In this document: positions 47,905 to 59,291 of the stretch, in pieces
How the letters are laid out: each line of letters begins with the position of its first letter
Position numbering within the stretch: the first letter of the stretch is position 1
Notes under the pieces: model-generated
Seen by the model: only the letters and a program-made list of their open reading frames with translations
What the model was told of the DNA's origin: nothing
Databases searched by the model: none
Translations under genes and position numbers: made by a program
Source of the DNA: Ciona intestinalis
Lineage: Eukaryota; Chordata; Ascidiacea; Phlebobranchia; Cionidae
Assembly (NCBI RefSeq): GCF_000224145.3
Contig: NC_020174.2
Coordinates: 2,790,097-2,854,096, forward strand
Length of the DNA stretch: 64,000 nt
Direction of reading: 5' to 3'

Positions 47905-50900
47905 ATGGAGAGTCAAAACGAGCAATTTAAGAAACTTTATCTTCAACTAATGGAGGCACACTTGAACAACAATTTTAAATATGTTCAAGATCTGGTAAAC
48001 AAACTGAACTCCTTGAATTACCATGAAAGTATGGAGTTTATCACTAAGCGAACTTGCACAGACCTGATACTCCATTTGTTAAATGTTATCTCAGAATGTG
48101 GTTTGGATGCATTTGATATTTTACCTTTCCTGAACCTCATGAATGAGGTTTCCACTAAACAAGGAATTGTTGTTTGTCAATACTCAGTGAATGTCATCGT
48201 ACAGAACTTGAAAAGTATTTGGTTTCAAATTTTGTCGCTAAAATCTTCAGAAAATGCGGCGATTGGTTTAATCACAGCTGTGGCGGCAGTTACTTATGGT
48301 AATGGTTCATATGTTTCGCCTGAACTATTAGATTGGGTAATAGGAACCAGTGGTAACAGTGCCAGCATCGGTGCTTTGATATTATCAGACTCAACTTCCA
48401 TTCATGCAAAGAAAGCTTGTCTGCAGTGTTTATCTGGTCTCTGTCTCGCATCTGAAAGCCGAGTTTTGATCCCAGATGAAAGAAAACATCGTTGTCTTCA
48501 ACTTTTTATTCATGCTTTACAAACTACACCATCACTTGTCGACGTGCCACATTATCGTGTTTTCTTCGCTGCATATAAAGGACTTCAGCTTGTTCTTCAA
48601 ACCTCAACGGCCCTTATCAACAAAGAAATTGGTCCATTGCTGGCTGTCTTAAAAAAGCATCTTGTGTTTTCTCTTAATGAGTCAAACCTTGAGTTTCCAA
48701 CCGAGCTTCACCCAGTTCCCATCCCGACTGTTCATCCAGTAACGAAGATGAATGAAAGAGGATCTGGATCAATTGTGAGTGATCGGAAGAAGAAAAAATC
48801 CAAGCGTGGACCATTACTACAACAAAGCACTGGGAAGCCACGAAAGCAACCTGAAGAGGTACCTGCTTCCTCCACGGAAGTTCCAGATGAAGTGCTGGCT
48901 TCATCTGCAAACCAGTTTGTGTCAAGCTCAGAGTCCGAGTTTTCGGACACCGAAGGCGGATTTCGTAGAAAAATGGGATCACTGGTCAAAAAAATCCGTC
49001 AGTTTGCAATGAATAGTTTGCAAATAGTTGTGAGTAAAACAAAGAAGCATATTCTCTTTGGTTACTGGAATTCTTTTTTTCCAAGTACAGATTCAGAAAA
49101 CAACATCTCTTTGCTATCTTGCATCACTGATGACTCCAGCACCAAGATGCAGGTCGCTGCCCTTATTACTCTGTGTGGAATCTTAGATGGAAGTAAAAGC
49201 TTTTTGTCCCTCGCAGCCCTTGAAATCCCATCTGCATCTTTTGTTTCATATTCTTCAATGCTTGGTTCTTCCATTCATAAAATCCATGGCACACTACTAT
49301 ACTCACTATCAAAAGAAAAGTCTCACGTTATTCAAGTCCACCTTCTCAAAGCTATTGGCATGCTAGCAGAGAACACACCGTATTCAAAACTTAACACTGG
49401 ACTAGTTGAGTCTGTAGTTTCAAAGGTTCGAATTGTACTGTCAACTTCTCAGAGCAATGATTGTAAAATCGCTTCATTTAATGTTTTTTCCTCGTTGCTT
49501 TCCAACACTCCTGCTTTAGCAGAAATGGTGTGCTCAATCACCAGCACAACATTTCAAGATCTGTCATTAAATGTTAAACCTAACAGCATTTCTAGACAGC
49601 TAGCTGATGTTACTTTACCACAGACTACTCTGACATCTTCGTGGCTGGTTGATGAATGCATTTCCATCTGTCTCAGTACGGAAGGTGAATTCCGATTATC
49701 CTTGCACATAGCTGCTATACAAACGCTGTCATCAGCTGCCAAGTTTTACTTTCCTGTGGTGAAAAGTTACGTCAATCAACTTACAGACTTAATCTGTAAC
49801 TTGTTGAAATCTGCAAACTTGTATCTTCGTGCTGCAAAACTTCTCGAGAATCTGGCAGAAAGTATGCTAAGAAACTCACAGAATGACCCTGGACAGGTAA
49901 ATGAAAATCTAGTGTTCTGGAACAAGCTTTTATCAGGTCCTTTACAATCCCTGCTCCAGCAGGAAAGTGACTGGCAGCTTCATACCATCATCTGTGTTAT
50001 TTTATCCACCATTGGACCTGAGGTTTTCAATCAACTGAACAGCAGTTTGCAAAGATTCTGTCAAACCATGTTGCTTGGACTAACTAACGATGAGGACTAT
50101 AGTGTTAGGTTCACAGCTATTCGATCTCTAGCTGTATATATCATGTATCCTTGTTTAAGAAAGGACACAGGATTTGTAGAAGACATGGCAGGCTGTGTGT
50201 TGCGACTTATGGAGGATGAGTTTAGGATTGTTCAAAATAATGCAGCGTGGTCGTTTGGAAACCTCACTGATGCGATGGTTTTAAATGCAGAGTCGTCGCC
50301 AGATTTTCTTGACAGTCTCAGTGCTTCATTCCTACTTAGTCTGCTGGAGGCTGGCATTAAAGCAGTCAGTGGAAAAGACAAATTACGTTTCAACATGATG
50401 CGTGTGCTGGGAAACCTTCTGCGCGTAATGCAAACAAAGCATGTTACCATTCTAAGATTCAGAAAAGGAATTTTGAAAGCAAAATCAATCATCATATCCA
50501 GTATGTTGAGTGATTCTTCGATGAAAGTAAAGTGGAATGCATGTCTGGCATGCGGCAATTACTTGCACAACAACCTTTTACCTATTGGTGAATCGAGTTG
50601 GACGGATGACGTGTATGACGCACTCTGCAAGACTGTTTCTACCTCTAAGAATTTTAAAGTTCGTAACAAAGCATCGCTTGCTATTTGTTCGGTTCGAAAT
50701 CGTGAAGGTTTTGGAAGCAAGTTTACAGATGTCTGCGTTTCTATTATAAACTGCCTACGACATGCCGATTCAGATGAGCTAGGACTAGCTGAGTACAACT
50801 TTAAAGAAAAACTACAGGAGCAGCTAATATACACCCTACTTTACCTTATACCATTAACTACAAAGGAAGATATACTAACCATTGCCAAGACCCTTGTGGC

Positions 50901-51183
50901 TGAGGACAATGAACAATTACACTTCCAGCTTAACCACTGGTACAATGTGCTTTTAATCAGGATGAATCCCTCCCCAACAAAAGCCATTTCTCACACAGAA
51001 ACTGAAGACAAAACTCAAGACGGCTTGCAGGAATATGTAACGTCTTGTAAAATGAATGACACTGATAAACTGAATTTATTTAAAAGTGTAATCGAACCAT
51101 GGCAAACTGTCTTAAAGCATTTAGATTCAGCCAACAATGAAATTGATTTGAATAAGTTAACTCAACTATTTATTGTGCAATGA
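47905..51183 (+). CDS. HEATR6: HEATR6, HEAT-repeat protein, single coding exon
   Basis: The frame encodes 1092 residues without any intron. The human protein is somewhat longer (about 1180). The N-terminal 250 residues fit the DUF4042 region (IHAKKACLQCLSGLC; VFFAAYKGLQLVLQ). A basic patch KKKKSKRG and a Ser/Glu stretch (SSSESEFSDTEGG) form a linker near residues 290-350. The rest is helical HEAT repeats, with the diagnostic block SVRFTAIRSLAVYIMYPCLR, NNAAWSFGNLTDAM and KVKWNACLACGNYL. The molecular role of HEATR6 is poorly known. The start is the ATG at 47905; an upstream in-frame GTG at 47896 is not needed. Being intronless is odd here, since every neighbour has introns every 100-200 coding bases. 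Confidence 0.87.
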   Translation: MESQNEQFKKLYLQLMEAHLNNNFKYVQDLVNKLNSLNYHESMEFITKRTCTDLILHLLNVISECGLDAFDILPFLNLMNEVSTKQGIVVCQYSVNVIVQNLKSIWFQILSLKSSENAAIGLITAVAAVTYGNGSYVSPELLDWVIGTSGNSASIGALILSDSTSIHAKKACLQCLSGLCLASESRVLIPDERKHRCLQLFIHALQTTPSLVDVPHYRVFFAAYKGLQLVLQTSTALINKEIGPLLAVLKKHLVFSLNESNLEFPTELHPVPIPTVHPVTKMNERGSGSIVSDRKKKKSKRGPLLQQSTGKPRKQPEEVPASSTEVPDEVLASSANQFVSSSESEFSDTEGGFRRKMGSLVKKIRQFAMNSLQIVVSKTKKHILFGYWNSFFPSTDSENNISLLSCITDDSSTKMQVAALITLCGILDGSKSFLSLAALEIPSASFVSYSSMLGSSIHKIHGTLLYSLSKEKSHVIQVHLLKAIGMLAENTPYSKLNTGLVESVVSKVRIVLSTSQSNDCKIASFNVFSSLLSNTPALAEMVCSITSTTFQDLSLNVKPNSISRQLADVTLPQTTLTSSWLVDECISICLSTEGEFRLSLHIAAIQTLSSAAKFYFPVVKSYVNQLTDLICNLLKSANLYLRAAKLLENLAESMLRNSQNDPGQVNENLVFWNKLLSGPLQSLLQQESDWQLHTIICVILSTIGPEVFNQLNSSLQRFCQTMLLGLTNDEDYSVRFTAIRSLAVYIMYPCLRKDTGFVEDMAGCVLRLMEDEFRIVQNNAAWSFGNLTDAMVLNAESSPDFLDSLSASFLLSLLEAGIKAVSGKDKLRFNMMRVLGNLLRVMQTKHVTILRFRKGILKAKSIIISSMLSDSSMKVKWNACLACGNYLHNNLLPIGESSWTDDVYDALCKTVSTSKNFKVRNKASLAICSVRNREGFGSKFTDVCVSIINCLRHADSDELGLAEYNFKEKLQEQLIYTLLYLIPLTTKEDILTIAKTLVAEDNEQLHFQLNHWYNVLLIRMNPSPTKAISHTETEDKTQDGLQEYVTSCKMNDTDKLNLFKSVIEPWQTVLKHLDSANNEIDLNKLTQLFIVQ

Positions 51184-51608
51184 AACTTAAATAGTTACTA
51201 GAAATGGCTCTAGCATAATAACATGCTGTTAATGTGTTGTGACGTTAAATTATTATAAGCATGGTGCTGCAGTCCAATTTTATGTATTGCCTTTGATTGT
51301 TAAGTTTTAGAACATACAAAATTACAAAACTTTAGTGTTTATTATATTCTTACGCTATATTTTACAGTTCAACAATTATGCATGTAGGAAGTTTTTAAGT
51401 TAAAACCTTTTGCGCATTTTTTTCAAAGTTTTGTTTTTTAAGCTTTATAGTTTCCGTACTGCTTCTTTTTTTAGCCAAAAGGCTAATCTAACATTGCATT
51501 AATTTAATTCTGTTCATGCTAGGTCATACTCACCATAGGTGTAATATCTGTGAGTTAAAACTCATGTTTGTAATTTAGGCCATTTAATTTGAAAACTCAC
51601 TCATTAAA
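51184..51608. other. Intergenic HEATR6 - IQCB1
   Basis: The 425 bases are AT-rich and hold no repeat that I recognise. I find no AATAAA for HEATR6. An acceptor-like site (tttgtaatttag, ending at 51578) lies 30 nt before the IQCB1 start codon and could receive a spliced leader or end a 5' UTR intron. Confidence 0.55.
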
Positions 51609-54600
51609 ATGGATGATACTGAGGACAGTATTGAAGTTTTAAAGATTGCTGAATTAGTGGCAGAGGCAAACAATGCAGCCATACCTGGCTTACTTCTGCA
51701 GCTAAAACGTAAGAATTTTAAAAAGTGTATTCAGATGCTAGTAACAACTACTTTAACAACAACAATTATAGTAGATGAATGTAAATAAATAAATGAAACT
51801 TACTTTATCCCTGCATGGTCGAAAAACAACAATCCTTAAACACAGGTGTTATGTTTCATACACCTAGGGATGCACATTACAGAATAATTAGGTATTCTAG
51901 GATATCCTAGAATACTTTAATTCGAATCTAGAATTCCGAATCTAGAATTTCGAATCTTTTTATATTTATAGGAAAAAAAAATTTTACCCACAAAAGTCAG
52001 TTTATTGACCCTTTCATAACAGCCTTGTTGGATCTTGACTTGTAAAATGATCAAAAATTGTACTATTGGGTAGTTTTTGCGTCATGAAATGTATAGCAGG
52101 CTATTAAAAGACGTTACGAAACGTTTACTCTCGAAAGTCCCACAAACACAAAAATATTTTTTTTCAAAATTAATAACTTTCAAAAATTGTTAATATAGTA
52201 TATGAGATGACGTGTAATGACGTCATTAAACAGAATACCGAATCCCGTAATTAGATTTGAATACAAAAGGATTCGAATCTCATGGATTCGAAATTCTGTA
52301 ATGTGCATCCCTACATACACCTTCTGCCAGCTTACCAAGTTTGTTACTTTGCAGGTGATTCTTTTTTGGGGATTTTTTTATGCGTGTTTGATAATTTGGA
52401 CAACCTATTTCATTACTTAGTGTCCACTGGGTTAGAGTAATTGCCGTTAAGTGTCTTCAAGGACACGTATGCTCACAATGTAGTGGTGAAGAGCCTTGAA
52501 CCCATTACCTCTGGGTTAGAGGCAGAAGCGCTAACCAACTGTGCTACGGGCCAGAAACGAAAGGAATGACAGAAATGTTTAGTTGAAAACCCAAACACAT
52601 GTTGTTTAGTAGTAAAGTAACACTTTGTTTACATGCATTTTAGCTCTACTTGATAAAGCATCTGTTACAAGTCAAGAGGTTCGAGTTATTAGAAGAAGCA
52701 TTTGGAAATATGATCTGCTTTCTTGGTGTGCTATTGCTCTACAGTATGAATACACAAGGGTAAATCACGACGTAATTTAAATAATAAGACAATTGTGTTT
52801 TATACATGTGTTAAATACAGTTACCCATTTTAATTTGAAATTTTCGTTTTAGCGAGGCTGTTAAAATTGACATAGACAGACATCACTTGATCACTTTTAT
52901 TGTATGTTTCGTTGAATGAGTCAAAAATATAACTTCCCAGGTAAAAGGAGGTCTTGAATCCGCTGTTCGTATTTCTCACATATTATGTGATTGTTGTTGC
53001 CACATTGATGTGAATGAATCTCAAGAATTCTCACAATCCACTCTACCATCTGCTGTGCACAGTTTCCTTAAGATTATTCGACAGTTTCAACAGAGGATAG
53101 AAGAAAAGTTGAAGGTACATGTCAACCACTATTGGATTTAACCAATAACTAATTTACTGGGTTCTCAAACTGTAGTAAAGCATCAATTCTAGACTAAACC
53201 CGAAGTCCCTGGTGTATCTCGCTGTAGGACATTACTTCTATAAAATAAAAACACCAAGAAATTGTTACAATATTTTGCTCTTCAACCTTTTTATGAACGG
53301 CATTGCATGCAACCTTGTTATAATTGTGCATCCTTTTTTTAAATTACCTCCAAATCCAGCCACCTATATTACAAACCGTGACCGACGCTGAGCTATGTGA
53401 TGAAATGCTAACTCTTCTTACTTCTCTCATCACCTCCCATCCCCACCTGTGTAAACCTCTTCTATCATGTGGAGACCTCCTTCGTATAATAATGGAGGAT
53501 AACCACGGCCACCTTATCTCATTACGAGCTATTTCTATCATTGACCGAGCAATTCGTGTGAACAGGTAAATATTTTAATGAATGAATTAATGTACTTTAC
53601 TTTATCCTCACGTGGCCGGAAACGACAGTCGTTATAACATGGGTGTTCTGTTTCATACACCTCGGTGCCCGCTTACGAGTTACCAAGTATGTTACTTTGG
53701 GGGTAATTATGGTTTTGGATTTTTTCATTTTTTTTTATTTAGGGCTAATAATTTGGACAACCCATTACTATTAATGACCACTGGATTGGAGCGTTTGTTG
53801 TTAAATGACTAGCTAATAAATAACATTTTAATAAATTTGCTGTGGCCTTCCTTTGTTTAATAATGAGAAACCAAGTTTAACTTAAACATATCAGTAAAAC
53901 CAGAACGCACAAAAAGTATTATCGTCATGAGTCATGACGTAAAATGTAATAATGATAAACGAAAAATCCTAGTCAATGTCATTCGACCGTGTAAAAGATG
54001 ACTCCTCAAATACGGCCTGGTGGCGCTATAGCATGGAAAGGGAAATGATTAGGGTCTAATGTAATATCATAACAGAAATTAAACTTCCCTAAGAATAAAC
54101 AGGCCACGCATTGCTTTTGTGTCACCAATAATTTTAACAGTTAAGCAGGGTAATTTCTTGTAAACACATCACACATGGACAGGAAAGCACTTGACATTAA
54201 ACCTAAAAATGGGCCTGCTGCTACTGTTACTACTAACAAAATCCTTCAAATTGTTTTTACGGTATAAACAAGTTAATATTTCTTCTGTTTGTGATAAATT
54301 CTCTGGATTTGGGGAGGTGTTAACTGGATAAATTTGCAGTGAACAGAGAAGTCCAACTGACAATTTAGAGGGACTAGTATGATCAATTTCTTACTTAAAT
54401 ACAAATTTACCTGTAATCTTTAGCAAGTGATTTCTTTATAAACACCTAAAGTAGCTTGAAAAGTACAATAAGAGAGCAAAGAGCTCTTAAGAGTGAGCAT
54501 GTATTAAACTAATCAGCATAATATTAAACTCTTTAACTAAAATGGTGGCCAAAAGATTAAAAACAAACCAGAAGTAACCATCAAAGTGTGTAGAGTGCAT

Positions 54601-56075
54601 ATAAAAAAGTCACACAAAAAAAAAAACAACAAAAATAACTGTTCGATGAAAGAAGGGTTTATATGAACACTTATGTGCGTAACAACACATATAAGGTATG
54701 AATGAATGAAAAGACAGGTAGTAACGGTAAAACAACAGCTGTTGAGACACGCTTATTGAAAAAAAAAGAAAAAATGTTTTAGATAAAATGCGTGATGACT
54801 GTTACACCCTACAGACAATACTATGTAAATTAAGTAAACAATATTTAATTAAACGTATTAAAGTTCTAACTGAAAGAAAAAAGGAGCTTGATATACAATT
54901 CAAGTAACAGCCTTCTCTTCCCAGGCACTGTGTAAGCCAGGTTGATCGTCCCACCATACAATCCCTGTTAGATGAATTGGTTTACAAACTTACATCTTTA
55001 TCAGATGAGGATCTTGCCAAGTCATCATCGAGACTCATCGTATCTTTATCCGATGCCCATCCTCCTCTTGTTCCTCTCATGGTTACAAGATTCAAGTGGG
55101 AAAATTTTAAATTTCTTTTTATTTGTGTTTCTTAACTACAAATATTTATTGTATGACAATAAAAATGTATTCATTATTTTACATTAATCTAAAACCTATT
55201 TCACAGCTCATTTTACTTTATAAAATATAAGTAGGTGCTTTCAATATATGACCATAAGGATATTGGATATATTAAAGTCAATTTTTTTTAATCATTTTTT
55301 TTGTTGTTGTTTTACAATAAACCGAGTCCTATTTTAATGCTGAGTATATATTCCAGCCTTATTTTATACCATTACATAATATTGTGAAACTCGTTTCTTG
55401 TTACAGATATTGTGTATACATTTGGTGGTTCAATATACATATGTTACCTATTTTTATATCTGTTATGTTATACAGGGGGTTAAAAGTGATTCTCCGGCGT
55501 TGGGACGGCCAGGGTTTTGATCGCGAACTTTCGAAGTTGGTGGCTGTACTTGAGGCTGGGACTGTGGAGAATGCAAAGCTGTATAGAAAGAGAAATGCTG
55601 TTGCTGTAATATGGGCTTATTATCAGGTTTGTCTTTCTGTTCTTATTTTTAATACAGTGTATTTACATTTTCAAGAGTGTATTTTTTGCAGAATAATATG
55701 TGGAAACTTTGATACAGTGTTTAAATTATGCGGGTGGAAAAATGTTCCTATTTTTTTAGCATTTTCTGTATGGGTGATGTTTTATGATACGAGTCACCCC
55801 ATATTTATTTTACACCGGTATATTTTCCTGCATGTCGTATATATTTTAATACTTTCCTTAAATTCTTTGAAAAGTTTTGAAATGACAACGGTCAACGTTT
55901 CCTCTTAATAAGGGTTACAAAGCTTCGCTATAGCATGTATTTAAAAAAAAAATTTTGTACACGAATGTATATATATATTCTAATTATATATATTCCAAAT
56001 TCATTTTTGTATTACAAATTCTCCCAATTCGTTGGCTAGGTTATGGCATATATATTATTACATTTACATTCATTC

Positions 56076-56109
<34 letters not shown>

Positions 56110-56121
56110 GAATGAATGTAA

Positions 56122-56162
<41 letters not shown>

Positions 56163-58670
56163 ATCTTTATTTTGTTCAATAATAGACAGTTTTAAAATAA
56201 CAATATTTCCTCCCTGTTATAAAGGGTTGGAAAGCACGCACTCGAGTAGCGAAGCTTAAACAAGCAATCCCTAAACTCCAGGGAAGCTTCAGGAGGAGGA
56301 GGGAGGAAAGAGTGGGGGAAGAGGAAATGGAGAGAACTGGAAGATTGCAGGTTTCGCAACAAAAGTTGGAGAACAGAAGATCTTTCCGGAAAATGCGAGA
56401 AAAACAGTTGGTTGCAATGGAGATTGTGCCAGCTGGTAATTTATAACTAATAAATGAATTCTGTTTTCTTACAATGGTGTTTTATACCACAAGTACTAAG
56501 GTATTGTTTTAAATTCTTTGATATTTTTTACTTGGTACTAAATTAAGTACAGGAATTGTTTTGTTTTTGGGTTTGTATTGAAACGCAAAATAGCGAATGA
56601 AAACTAATGCAAGTACAGACGTATATATAGGCCGCTTAATGATGACATAGCAACACAATTAATGATAAACCACGTTGATTGCTTTCTGTTGTGTGTGTGC
56701 CAGGAGGTGTTTCTATAACAGGAATAATACTTGGGTACATGCATTCAATCTTGTCAGCATCTGAGATTTTGTCGTTGCCTGTACTTGCCTATCTCTGGTT
56801 CAGACTTTTTTAGTATGCAGAATTTTTGTTTTTATTACTGCGACAGAGAATATGTGATCAAATTTAATTTTCAAATCATTTTCCTATCTTTTTATCCGAT
56901 TTAACAATATTGACCAAATTTAATTTTCAAATCATTTTTCTTTTTTTTTTCAGGAAGAATCTCGGATCACATCCAAGATGAAGAATCTTCTGCTGCAGTC
57001 CGAATACAAGCTCACTGGAGGGCGCACAAGCAGAGAAAAGTATTTTCAGCGAAGCGGAAAGTTCACAGAGAGAATAGCGCTGCTGTTGTTATCCAGAAGC
57101 AGGTATCATGTGTATGATATTGTAATAAATGAATGTAATTTACTTTATTCTTGCTTGGCCAGAAAACGACAGTCGTTATAACATGGGTGGTCATAAACCT
57201 TGTGCTATCTTATGAGTTACCATGTATGTTACTTTGTGGGTGATTGTTATTTTTGAAGTTTTTTTTATGTATGGCTTATAATTTGGACATCCCATTAGAA
57301 AATCTGTTGGAGCAATTGCTGTTAAGTATCTTGCCCAAGGTCACATACGCCCACAATGGTAGCGCCAATTATCTCTGGGTAGTGTTTAGTATGCCATGTA
57401 GTGTTTTTTTATAGAAATATATTACTGTTGTTCTAAGAGAAAGGTATGACATGTATTGCCAGCTTCACTGGTTGTTTTGTTTTTATGTTACTTATATTTT
57501 AAAGCTGTTGTGAGGCATGCAGAAAAAAATTGTAAATAATTTATCTGAAATAAATATATATACTTTTTTTTAGTGCAATTTGTATATTTTTAGCATTTTT
57601 TATATCTGACTTTGTTTTGTAAAGGTAAAAAAATTCCTGAGGAAAAAGACCAACCCAGAAGTTTTGGTTGCCGGAAGTTTAAATCAATATATGGTTGACA
57701 ATGATCAGAGGGAAAAAATAATGGGGAAAATTAAAAACTGGCAAACAGTAAACAAGGTGGTATCTTAATGAATTAATAAAAAATATTATTAGTTTTTGGT
57801 TGTGAGCATTGACAGTCGTTATAAAGCTGGTACGGGTTTAAACTGTCGGCCAAAAATTACCAAAAACTATTAGAATACCCATACAGTTACATACATGGTA
57901 ACTCATATGCAGGCACAAGGTGTATAAAACAGAACACCCAAGTTATAACGAATTTCATTGCCCCGCTATATAATGATGAACGAGTTACATTCATTTATAT
58001 CATTCACTTTGCAGAGATCTGGAGTTCCCATAGATGAAGCCACTAAAATACATGAAAGAGCCCAACAAATGCTATTGTTACATCATAGAAGGAAATTAGC
58101 GACGAAGAATGAGGAGGAGCAACTTAGGATGATGATGATTAGGATTAAGATGGATGAAGATGTATTGAGTGGTGGGTATATGTTAAAACCCTTCGAAATA
58201 AATGTGGTTTAATTAACTTGCATGGCAGGGCAACGAAAGTTGTTGTAACATGTTCTGTTCTGTTTCATACACCTCATGCCCACTGGCGAGTTACCATGTA
58301 TGTGTAACTTTTAGGAGGAATATTTTTGGATAACTAATAATTGTCTTGCGCAAGGAGTAAGGACACATACGCTCACAATGGTAGCTTCAAACCTGTAAAC
58401 TCTGGGCTAGAGAAGGCTGGCTAACCATTTTGCCATGGCATCAATTTTCAACAGTATTTTACAATAACAGCATAAAATACAAATATTTTAGACTTACCAC
58501 CATTGAACGAGGCCACTGAAGAATCTGTAGACCTCCTAGCATGCAAGTCCAGTATTGTTCAAGCAGCAGCTGAAATAGAACACCATAAACAACTTCGAGT
58601 TAATCGAGAACCTTGGTGGAAACGACTAAATGATGATAACACTGATGATGTGGACTGTTGGGCCAAATAA
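51609..58670 (+). CDS. IQCB1: IQCB1 (nephrocystin-5), IQ-motif ciliary protein
   Basis: IQCB1 is a calmodulin-binding protein of the ciliary transition zone and centrosome, a partner of CEP290; human mutations cause Senior-Loken syndrome. Coding exons are 51609-51708, 52644-52759, 52941-53114, 53360-53565, 54925-55095, 55476-55626, 56225-56435, 56954-57102, 57625-57756, 58015-58171 and 58492-58670, giving 581 residues (human about 598). The N-terminal half is helical. IQ motifs appear as a diverged GWKARTRVAKLKQ and a clear AAVRIQAHWRAHKQRKVF, with AAVVIQKQVKKFLRKK after it. The last exon ends with EPWWKRLNDD, close to the APWWKKLGEE block near the human C terminus. All phases agree. AATAAA follows at 58781. 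Confidence 0.88.
51775..52555 (-). mobile_element. SINE split by a hAT-type MITE
   Basis: The outer SINE occupies 51775-51864 and about 52322-52555, in reverse orientation. Its catacacctc region is where the MITE inserted. Confidence 0.85.
51865..52313. mobile_element. hAT-type MITE nested in SINE, 449 bp
   Basis: Ends tagggatgcacattacagaat and attctgtaatgtgcatcccta are inverted. The 8-bp duplication catacacc lies at 51857-51864 and 52314-52321, and it is itself SINE sequence. Confidence 0.9.
53575..53810 (-). mobile_element. SINE after donor 53565
   Basis: A reverse copy beginning about 10 nt after the donor and truncated in its 5' half. Confidence 0.8.
56061..56124. repeat. Palindrome around (AT)n
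   Basis: The arms catttacattcattcattat and ataatgaatgaatgtaaatg flank an AT run, forming a near-perfect hairpin. A further AT run follows to about 56156. The arms look like SINE tail sequence. Confidence 0.8.
57122..57380 (-). mobile_element. SINE after donor 57102
   Basis: A reverse copy starting about 20 nt after the donor. Confidence 0.8.
57800..57995 (+). mobile_element. SINE before exon 58015
   Basis: A + copy whose gagttacattcatttat tail ends 20 nt before the acceptor. Confidence 0.75.
58206..58450 (-). mobile_element. SINE after donor 58171
   Basis: A diverged reverse copy starting 35 nt after the donor and ending tttgccatggcatc. Confidence 0.7.
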
Positions 58671-58780
58671 ACTGTGATAATGTGTTTAGTTGTTAGTGTA
58701 AGATTCATGGTTTAAAATATTAGATTTTGTAAGTTATTTTGTAGTAATGTCAGTATTTAATATGTTTATTTTTGTAGTTT

Positions 58781-58786
58781 AATAAA
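58781..58786 (+). terminator. Polyadenylation signal, IQCB1
   Basis: AATAAA lies 110 nt after the stop codon, at the usual distance. Confidence 0.7.
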
Positions 58787-59291
58787 AAACAAGCGCACTT
58801 TCCTTTTGAGCTTTAGAAAGAGAACTATGTTATAAAAAAGCGATAAACGTGGTGTCTATAATTGCTACTTCTGAAGGCTAGTTCGGTTTTAACGTCCACA
58901 ACGATAGGACAAATCAAAACGTTCGACATTTATTTTTTAATAATATAAAAAACCTACCGCGAGATGGCGCGGCGGAGTATATAGCCGTTTCGGGGTTGGG
59001 TCCTGTGTCGATTTAATAAACGACAAATAGTTTGTTGTTGTTTGTGTTTGTAGGGTTAATAGGTTGACGCAGTGCGAAGGCGTTAGTAATCTAATGACGC
59101 ATTACTTCGATTGAGTAACCAACAGAACCACTATTCTTAATGAGCCAAATTAATTAAAAGGCATAATAACGTATATCAATTGTCTGTTTTGCATTTATTC
59201 TTTCCTATTTTAAATACTCTTAAAACCGAAATTTACAAGGGTGAAGCAATAAGCCGTTCGTGTTTCTAGACCAGAAAAAGCTCATTTAAAA
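58787..59291 (+). promoter_or_regulatory. Promoter region of XPO6
   Basis: About 500 bases lie between the IQCB1 polyadenylation signal and the XPO6 start. GC-richer sequence near 58955-59000 contains gagatggcgcggcgg, which resembles the YY1-type ATGGCG promoter element of housekeeping genes. The factor assignment is inference. No TATA box is clear. Confidence 0.45.

Noticed and set aside
55384..55908. Open frame of 174 codons in IQCB1
   Set aside because: It contains the real exon 55476-55626 but extends into intron on both sides.
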